Positions 15,194 through 19,611 of a stretch of DNA of 19,611 nucleotides are shown here, in pieces. Numbering within the stretch: position 1 is the first letter of the stretch; each line of letters starts with the position of its first letter. A program made the position numbers and the translations under genes. The notes under the pieces were generated by a model that searched no databases, was not told the origin of the DNA, and worked only from the letters and a program-made list of their open reading frames with translations. The stretch is from an uncultured Collinsella sp. (GTDB lineage: Bacteria; Actinomycetota; Coriobacteriia; Coriobacteriales; Coriobacteriaceae): positions 1-19,611 of the forward strand of contig CAAEEX010000012.1 in assembly GCA_900755005.1 (NCBI GenBank), written 5' to 3'.

Positions 15194-16531
15194 TTAGGAG
15201 TTCGCCAGGTAGTGCTTGATCTCCCACTCGGTGATCGTAGACTCAAACTTATGCCACTCGTCGCGCTTCTTTTTGAGGAAGAAGCTGTGGATGTGCTCGC
15301 CGAGAGCATCCTTCATAAACTGCGAGTCCTCAAACACGTCGAGCGCCTCTTTGAGCGAGCGCGGCAGCGGCGCGTAGCCGGCCTCGACCATCTGACGGTC
15401 GGTAAGCTTGAGCGTCTCGGCCGTGGCCTCGGGCGGGAGTTCCAGCTTGCGCTCGATGCCGTCCAGACCAGCCGCCAGCGTGACGGCGTTGACCAGGTAC
15501 GGGTTGGCCATGGGGTCGGGACTGCGCAGCTCGATGCGCGTGGACAGCGGCTTGCCGGGCTTGTAGACCGGGATACGGACCATACTCGCGCGGTTGCGCA
15601 GGCCCCACGTGGCGTACTGCGGCACGGAGTCGCCACCCGTGGTGATGCGCTTGTACGAGTTGACCGTGGGGTTGGTGATGGCGCTGATCTCGCGCGCGTG
15701 CGCCAAGATGCCGGCCATGTAGTGCTTGGCGATTTCGGAGAGGTGGTACTTCTCGTCGTCCTCGCCCCAAAAGACGTTGTTGCCGTCGTGGTCGAACAGC
15801 GACTGATGCAAAAACATGGCGCTGCCGTCCTCGCCCGCCAACGGCTTGGGCATAAAGGAGGCGTGGCAACCGCTCTCGTAGGCCTGCTGCTTAATGATGA
15901 GTTTGGCCGTGGTGATAGCGTCGGACATGCTCAGGGCCTCGGCGTGACGCAGGCTCATGCCATGCTGCGAGCGACCGGCGGCGTGGAAGGTGTATTCCAC
16001 GGGCACGGACATCTTCTCGAGCGTGAGGACCGTGTTGCGACGCAGGTCGCGGGCAGCATCGCTCACCGTAAGATCGAAGTAGCCCACGTTGTCGAGCGGC
16101 TCGGGAGTGTGCTCGTCGGGGAAGTAGTAATACTCCAGCTCGGCACCCACGTTGAGCAGATAGCCAGCCTTCTCGGCCTTGCGGAACATGCGGCGCAGGG
16201 CATCGCGCGGGTCGCCGGCAAACGGCTTGCGATCGGGAGTGCATACATCGCAGAACACGCGGGCAACGCCGTTATGGCTCGGACGCCACGGCAAAATCTG
16301 GAAGGTCGAAGCATCGGGAAACGCCAGCATGTCGGCTTCCTCGGGCGTGGCAAAACCCTCGATGGCGGAGCCGTCAAAGCCGATACCCTCTTCAAAAGCG
16401 ACCTCGAGGTCCTCGGGGCTAATGGCAAAGTTCTTGAGGCGGCCGAGAATGTCGACAAACCACAGACGCACAAAGCGGATGTCACGCTGCTCTACGGAGC
16501 GGAGTACGTAATCGATGTTCTGCTGGTTCAT
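15194..16531 (-). CDS. Glutamine synthetase homologue (GlnA2-like) with altered metal site
   Basis: A 445-residue protein with glutamine synthetase type I architecture. The N-terminal part has RDIRFVRLWFVDILG (16-30) and GFDGSAIEGF (51-60), followed by the catalytic barrel with GAELEYYYF (129-137), FMPKP (226-230), NPTVNSYKR (287-295) and STRIELRSPDPMANPY (330-345). By memory it is closest to mycobacterial GlnA2, including the C-terminal region. E131, E133 and E334 match metal ligands. Where the family has HHE...QHE and GSxMH, however, this protein reads FHAAGRSQHG and GSAMFLH, so A184, G191 and F240 replace two Glu and one His ligand. It may be an inactive or repurposed relative, for example a sensor or a ligase for another amine. 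The ATG at 16531 has GGGGAG five bases upstream. It heads an operon with the GlnR-like gene. Confidence 0.88.
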   Translation of the reverse strand: MNQQNIDYVLRSVEQRDIRFVRLWFVDILGRLKNFAISPEDLEVAFEEGIGFDGSAIEGFATPEEADMLAFPDASTFQILPWRPSHNGVARVFCDVCTPDRKPFAGDPRDALRRMFRKAEKAGYLLNVGAELEYYYFPDEHTPEPLDNVGYFDLTVSDAARDLRRNTVLTLEKMSVPVEYTFHAAGRSQHGMSLRHAEALSMSDAITTAKLIIKQQAYESGCHASFMPKPLAGEDGSAMFLHQSLFDHDGNNVFWGEDDEKYHLSEIAKHYMAGILAHAREISAITNPTVNSYKRITTGGDSVPQYATWGLRNRASMVRIPVYKPGKPLSTRIELRSPDPMANPYLVNAVTLAAGLDGIERKLELPPEATAETLKLTDRQMVEAGYAPLPRSLKEALDVFEDSQFMKDALGEHIHSFFLKKKRDEWHKFESTITEWEIKHYLANS

Positions 16532-16570
16532 GTCGCTCCCCTTTCTTTCGGGCGGGTTTCGACTGGTCTA

Positions 16571-16591
16571 TATCGCAGATACTATCGCAGA
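16571..16591. promoter_or_regulatory. Tandem 9-bp direct repeats before the glutamine synthetase homologue
   Basis: TATCGCAGA-TAC-TATCGCAGA places two identical 9-mers 12 bases apart, 40-60 bases upstream of the start. OmpR-family proteins bind tandem half-sites spaced about one helical turn, so this is a candidate operator for the GlnR-like product of the same operon. TAGTAT within it (minus strand) could serve as a -10. Confidence 0.45.
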
Positions 16592-16596
16592 AAAAT

Positions 16597-16612
16597 GTTT
16601 CCGCAGGGTTAA
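16597..16612 (-). promoter_or_regulatory. GlnR-box-like sequence
   Basis: On the minus strand TTAAC-CCTGCG-GAAAC matches the a-site/b-site pattern of actinobacterial GlnR boxes (GTnAC, six bases, GAAAC) at nine of ten defined positions. It lies about 66 bases before the start of the glutamine synthetase homologue. Only one such pair is present. Confidence 0.35.
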
Positions 16613-16658
16613 AGCGTATCAAGCGCTCAAAAAAACGTGGGCGAACAGGCCATCTGAC

Positions 16659-17153
16659 TTACGCGCGATCATAAAGGATCACTCCTTCGCGCTCGATTAC
16701 CGCGGCAAGATCGTCATCAAGATCGTCACTCGAAACGAGGTCGACCTGCCTCCCGGTTTCTTTGCGCACCGCCTCGCCAAACGCCGACAACGCGAAAAGA
16801 CCAAAGCCCTGCTCGCGATCAACTTCGAGACGTAAGTCGATATCGCTATCGGCACGCGCTTCGCCACGGGCATACGAACCAAAAAGAATCACGGTTTTGA
16901 TGGCGGGAATCGAGCTGGCCGCCTCGCGGACGGCGGACTTAATCTGAGCAGTATCCAAAATGCCCGCCTCGGCGCTTTCGCTCGCATTGCTTTTACCGAG
17001 TGAAGGAACAAACGGCAGCGAGCGCTCACGCAGCATCTGTCTCATAAACATATTGACCGCAACAGACGAAGTCATGCCAAGTTCTTCGCACAGCTCGGCA
17101 AATGAATCTTTAATTGACGAGTCCACTCGCACACTCAGCACAGACGCAGCCAT
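16659..17153 (-). CDS. RelB/DinJ-like domain fused to MNT nucleotidyltransferase
   Basis: A 164-residue two-part protein. Residues 1-50 (LSVRVDSSIKDSFAELCEEL, then GMTSSVAVNMFMRQMLRERSLPF) match the ribbon-helix-helix start of RelB/DinJ antitoxins. Residues about 70-164 are a minimal nucleotidyltransferase with FGSYARGEARADSDIDL (GS at 92-93, D104 and D106) and a third acidic residue D138 (RQVDLV). MNT proteins usually act as antitoxins that AMPylate a HEPN-domain toxin encoded next door. No HEPN gene is visible on either side: the LacI-type gene is upstream and the glutamine synthetase homologue downstream. AGGAGGT five bases before the ATG at 17153 is the strongest ribosome-binding site here. 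A DNA-binding N-terminus suggests autoregulation. It could be a solitary antitoxin, a regulator, or part of a split pair with a distant toxin. Confidence 0.85.
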   Translation of the reverse strand: MAASVLSVRVDSSIKDSFAELCEELGMTSSVAVNMFMRQMLRERSLPFVPSLGKSNASESAEAGILDTAQIKSAVREAASSIPAIKTVILFGSYARGEARADSDIDLRLEVDREQGFGLFALSAFGEAVRKETGRQVDLVSSDDLDDDLAAVIEREGVILYDRA

Positions 17154-17168
17154 GGGTACCTCCTGTAT

Positions 17169-17191
17169 GACATTGTCTATATATTATCACA
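17169..17191 (-). promoter_or_regulatory. Promoter and possible operator of the MNT fusion gene
   Basis: On the minus strand TGTGATAAT (17191-17183) is a good extended -10. Downstream of it, GACA-T-TGTC (17169-17177) is a small dyad between promoter and ribosome-binding site, where a ribbon-helix-helix protein could bind its own gene. A -35 would fall in the end of the LacI-type gene and is not evident. Confidence 0.4.
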
Positions 17192-17195
17192 CAGA

Positions 17196-18218
17196 TTAGC
17201 GCGAGGTCGAGGCGCGGTGTTCGATGTGGCCGGGGATCTCGATGCGCTTGGGAGCGAGCTTTGCGGCATCGCCCACCGTAGTGGTAACAACGTCGATACG
17301 CTCGGACAGGCGCTCGACTACGCGCTCGGCAATGGTGATGGTGTCCTGCGCGGCCGTGGTCACACCGCCAAAGAGCACATGGTTCCAGGGGTAGTCGTCA
17401 AACGTCGCGATCTTGAGCCCCGCCGGCAGCGAGGGGCCAAGCTGCGCCAGCGCCTCGGTCAGGCGCAGGAAGACCAGGCCGTTGACAGCAATGAGGCCGA
17501 GTTTTTTGCCCGCATAGTCGCGGATGGCCTCGTCCAAGCGGCCAACGCCTGTGGCACCGCCATCGGCCAAGGTGACAACCTCGCCCGCAAGGCCGCGTCG
17601 CGAAAGCTCGTCGGCAAAGGCCTCGGCGCGCTCTCGACGCACGGGGCTGTCGTCGCTTGCCTCGGTGAGCAGGCACAGACGCTCACAGCCCGCAGCGGCG
17701 AGCTCGTCTACCAAGCCGGCGACCAGCTCACGGTTGTTAGATGTCACCAGATCGACACCGCCGTCGGCAACATCGCGATCGAGCAGCACGACGGGCAGGC
17801 GTCCCGCAGCCGCGGCGATCGCCTCGTCATTGCCGCCGCAGGTGTTGACGACCAGGCCGTCCACGCCGGCATCGATAAGTCTGGTGAGCGACTCTGCTTC
17901 CTTGGCGGAATCATTGCCGCTAATGGCCGTCATGAGCGAGCAGCCGCGCGCGGCGGCACTGGCGGAAAGCCCTTCGAGCATGGCGCTGGAGAACGGGTTA
18001 GCGATGTCGGCCAGGATCACGCCGATGAGGTTGGTACGCGAGCTGCGCAGATTGCGCGCGGCGGCACGTGGACGATAGCCGGTGCGCTCGATGACCGCCG
18101 CGATGCGGGCACGGGTTTCCTCGGTCATTTGCCCGGGGCGGTTGTTGAGATAGCGCGAGACCGTGGCCGGGCTCACGCCCGCCTCGGCAGCAATGTCCTT
18201 AATCCTCATCTGCGCCAT
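17196..18218 (-). CDS. LacI-family transcriptional repressor
   Basis: A 340-residue regulator. The LacI helix-turn-helix (RIKDIAAEAGVSPATVSRYL, 5-24) and hinge (RAAARNLRS, 51-59) are clear. The sugar-binding, periplasmic-binding-protein-like domain starts at NLIGVILADIANPFSSAMLEG (63-83). The start is taken at the ATG at 18218 (MAQMRIKD), preceded by GGGGTG. An in-frame ATG at 18266 adds 16 residues not seen in the family and lacks a ribosome-binding site. It is divergent from a 2-keto-3-deoxygluconate-type kinase gene, and tandem LacI-like operators lie between them, so it very likely represses that gene until a hexuronate or gluconate derivative binds. The ligand is inferred from this neighbour only. 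Confidence 0.92.
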   Translation of the reverse strand: MAQMRIKDIAAEAGVSPATVSRYLNNRPGQMTEETRARIAAVIERTGYRPRAAARNLRSSRTNLIGVILADIANPFSSAMLEGLSASAAARGCSLMTAISGNDSAKEAESLTRLIDAGVDGLVVNTCGGNDEAIAAAAGRLPVVLLDRDVADGGVDLVTSNNRELVAGLVDELAAAGCERLCLLTEASDDSPVRRERAEAFADELSRRGLAGEVVTLADGGATGVGRLDEAIRDYAGKKLGLIAVNGLVFLRLTEALAQLGPSLPAGLKIATFDDYPWNHVLFGGVTTAAQDTITIAERVVERLSERIDVVTTTVGDAAKLAPKRIEIPGHIEHRASTSR

Positions 18219-18283
18219 GGCGCACCCCGTTTCCCAATTGTCAGCAGTCTGAGCCATTTTAGGCATTTTTTTAAAAATCTCGC

Positions 18284-18310
18284 TTGCAAAACGTTGTAGA
18301 TGAGTATACT
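18284..18310 (+). promoter_or_regulatory. Promoter of the sugar kinase gene
   Basis: TTGCAA (18284-18289) and TATACT (18305-18310) are 15 bases apart, slightly short. The predicted start falls just before the tandem operators. AGTATACT (18303-18310) is a perfect palindrome, so a -10-like box also faces the divergent LacI-type gene. Confidence 0.5.
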
Positions 18311-18315
18311 ACAAC
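18293..18315. promoter_or_regulatory. GTTGTAG/CTACAAC dyad over the -10 box
   Basis: GTTGTAG-n9-CTACAAC is a 7-bp dyad covering the -10 of the kinase promoter. TTGTA...TACAA dyads are typical of GntR/FadR-type regulators, several of which control hexuronate and gluconate genes. It is distinct from the LacI-like sites and could bring a second regulator. Confidence 0.4.
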
Positions 18316-18322
18316 TGGAAAC

Positions 18323-18347
18323 GAAACCGATTTCGTAAACCGATTTC
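18323..18347. promoter_or_regulatory. Tandem LacI-type operators
   Basis: GAAACCGATTTC (18323-18334) and TAAACCGATTTC (18336-18347) are two near-palindromic sites centred on CG and spaced 13 bases. They sit immediately downstream of the -10 box, where a bound repressor would block initiation. The divergent LacI-family gene is the obvious source of that repressor. Confidence 0.7.
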
Positions 18348-18352
18348 GGTGA

Positions 18353-18410
18353 GCGTTGGCACGCAGGTGCAAAGACGCACCCTACCGTCTTGGCACCTGC
18401 GTGCCAACGC
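18353..18410 (+). other. Long stem-loop in the sugar kinase leader
   Basis: GCGTTGGCACGCAGGTGC (18353-18370) pairs perfectly with 18393-18410. After a single A/G mismatch, AAGACG/CGTCTT add six more pairs around an 8-base loop. The 58-base element lies between the operators and the ribosome-binding site (AAGAAGGAG at 18434-18442). No T-run follows, so it is not an ordinary terminator. It could stabilise the mRNA, block readthrough, bind a protein or be a dispersed repeat. Confidence 0.85.
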
Positions 18411-18453
18411 CATATCAAAGGTGTACGCACGAGCAAGAAGGAGCTACGCGACC

Positions 18454-19488
18454 ATGGGTAAAACGGTTCTTACCTTCGGCGAGATCATGATGAGGCTATC
18501 GCCCAAAGACCACCTGCGCATTGAGCAGGCGACCGAGTTTGATGTCCGCTACGGCGGCGCCGAGGCAAACACCGCGCTTTCCCTGGCCTACCAGGGCGAC
18601 AAGGCCGCTTACGTCTCCGTTGTCCCGGCCAACCGTCTGGGCGAGTGCGCCCTGCGCTCGCTGAAGGCCTACGGCGTCGACACAACGCGCGTCGTGCGTC
18701 AGGGCGACCGTCTTGGCTCCTATGTGTTTGAGGTCGGTGCCTCGCAGCGCGGCAACGGCTGCGTCTACGACCGCAAGTACTCTGCCATCAACATGGCCAA
18801 GCGCGACGTCTTTAACTGGGACGAGATCCTCAAGGGCATCGATGTCTTCTATTTCTCCGGCGTGACCCCCGCCGTCTCCGATGAGATGGCTGCCGCCTGC
18901 AAGGATGCCCTCACCGCCTGCCGCGCCAAGGGCATCACGACCGTGTGCGACGTGAATTATCGCGGCAAGATGTGGTCGCCCGAGAAGTCGCAGGCCACCA
19001 TGAAGGAACTCCTGCCGCTCGTCGACATCTGCATCGCCAATGACGAGGATGCGCCCGCCGGCCTCGGCATGACCTGCGTCTCTGGTTCCCTTGCCCATGG
19101 CATCGAGGAGCGCGACACCTACGTCGAGATGGCCCGTCAGATCTGCGCCGAGTACGGCTGCAAAAAGGTCGCTTCGGTCGTCCGCAATATCTCCTGCGTC
19201 GAGCGCTCCATCTGGATGGGCATGCTCTACGACGCCGAAAGCGACGAGCACTGGTTCTCCCCTGCCCACGACGTCCACGTGCTCGAGGGCGTTGCCGCCG
19301 GCGACGCTTTTAACGCCGGCTTGGTCCACGCGCTCATCAATGACTTCGATCCGCAGGATGCCGTCAACTACGCCATCGCGGCCTCGATCCTCAAGCTCAC
19401 CATCAAGGGCGATTCCAACCTGGTAACTGCCGACGAGATCGCCGCTGTGGCAGACGCCGCCGACGGTGGCACCCGCGTCGCCCGTTAA
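18454..19488 (+). CDS. PfkB-family sugar kinase, probably 2-keto-3-deoxygluconate kinase
   Basis: A 344-residue ribokinase/PfkB-family enzyme that phosphorylates a sugar acid with ATP in the cytosol. The N-terminal part, LTFGEIMMRLSP (6-17) followed by YGGAEANTALSLA (33-45), is typical of the 2-keto-3-deoxygluconate kinase branch. VCDVNYRGKMW (164-174) and ANDEDA (195-200) match the family core. The C-terminal signature is VAAGDAFNAG (280-289), with D284 as catalytic base and Ala where the first Gly of GAGD is usual. The ATG at 18454 follows AAGAAGGAG; a GTG at 18349 in frame lies inside operator and hairpin and is rejected. It is divergent from a LacI-type repressor and preceded by its operators. 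The enzyme would feed hexuronate or pectin-derived sugars into the Entner-Doudoroff aldolase step. A following aldolase gene is beyond the window or absent. Confidence 0.87.
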   Translation: MGKTVLTFGEIMMRLSPKDHLRIEQATEFDVRYGGAEANTALSLAYQGDKAAYVSVVPANRLGECALRSLKAYGVDTTRVVRQGDRLGSYVFEVGASQRGNGCVYDRKYSAINMAKRDVFNWDEILKGIDVFYFSGVTPAVSDEMAAACKDALTACRAKGITTVCDVNYRGKMWSPEKSQATMKELLPLVDICIANDEDAPAGLGMTCVSGSLAHGIEERDTYVEMARQICAEYGCKKVASVVRNISCVERSIWMGMLYDAESDEHWFSPAHDVHVLEGVAAGDAFNAGLVHALINDFDPQDAVNYAIAASILKLTIKGDSNLVTADEIAAVADAADGGTRVAR

Positions 19489-19503
19489 TTCGTTCCCCAT
19501 TCC

Positions 19504-19520
19504 CTGCAGACTGCAGTTTT
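19504..19520 (+). terminator. Weak hairpin after the sugar kinase gene
   Basis: CTGCAG-A-CTGCAG followed by TTTT lies 16 bases past the stop. It can form at best a 4-5 bp stem, so termination here is uncertain. Confidence 0.3.
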
Positions 19521-19566
19521 CCATACCCATACCGCTGCAGCCTGCTCCCCGATTCCTCCGGTCGGG

Positions 19567-19594
19567 CAAAACTACTAGTCCCATTCCGGTTTTG
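19567..19594. repeat. CAAAAC/GTTTTG inverted repeat near the window end
   Basis: CAAAAC and GTTTTG are 16 bases apart and enclose ACTAGT. It may be part of a further dispersed repeat or a terminator cut by the window edge. The tail 19489-19611 holds no recognisable gene. Confidence 0.3.
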
Positions 19595-19611
19595 TCTGGC
19601 ATTTCCTACAC

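Noticed and set aside
15960..16020. A local double frameshift as the cause of the altered glutamine synthetase motif
   Set aside because: Checked around the HHE/QHE region: an alternative frame reads an Arg-rich unrelated peptide and does not restore the motif, so the substitutions are real in this sequence.
18219..18266. Upstream ATG for the LacI-type regulator
   Set aside because: Adds 16 residues before the helix-turn-helix not seen in the family and has no ribosome-binding site.
18349..18453. GTG start for the sugar kinase at 18349
   Set aside because: It would place the operator edge and the long hairpin inside the coding region; the ATG at 18454 has AAGAAGGAG and gives the family N-terminus.

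Overview
The window looks like chromosomal DNA of a high-GC gut actinobacterium of the class Coriobacteriia, most likely Collinsella or a close relative. This rests on gene content, base composition, strong Shine-Dalgarno starts and the style of the small dispersed palindromes. It is inferred from memory of such genomes, not from a search. Genes are densely packed, and I see no tRNA, rRNA, CRISPR array or complete insertion sequence.

Layout. (1) 84-2445, minus: a molybdenum-cofactor operon, moaA followed 4 bases later by an unusual MoaC-MobB fusion. (2) 2578-3884: a DUF559/Vsr-like nuclease-fold gene bracketed by two identical 65-bp palindromes. (3) 3934-7654, minus: two overlapping genes for a heterodimeric ABC exporter with one degenerate ATP site, driven by a near-consensus promoter with a perfect 12-bp palindrome behind it. 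(4) 7844-10161, plus: a MATE efflux pump followed by a MerR/BmrR-type regulator. The pump promoter has the 19-bp spacer and central dyad that MerR proteins act on, so this reads as a self-contained drug-response unit. (5) 10153-12560, minus: NAD-dependent DNA ligase ligA, with a small 59-codon ORF coupled to its stop. (6) 12809-14272, minus: a membrane-anchored HtrA/DegP-like serine protease with its own terminator and a hairpin in its leader. (7) 14481-16531, minus: a glutamine synthetase homologue of the GlnA2 type followed by an atypical OmpR-family regulator resembling GlnR. (8) 16659-17153, minus: a fusion of an antitoxin-like N-terminus with an MNT nucleotidyltransferase. (9) 17196-19488: a LacI-family repressor divergent from a 2-keto-3-deoxygluconate-type sugar kinase, with tandem LacI-like operators and a very long leader hairpin.

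The most interesting points are these. The glutamine synthetase homologue keeps the fold motifs but appears to have lost three of six metal ligands (A184, G191, F240), and it is paired with a GlnR-like regulator and tandem repeats upstream. The solitary RelB-like/MNT fusion has no visible HEPN partner. The nuclease-like gene sits between identical palindromes. The near-perfect stem-loop lies between operator and start codon of the sugar kinase gene. Several short repeats are shared between distant positions, including one that supplies the C-terminal tail of an ABC subunit.
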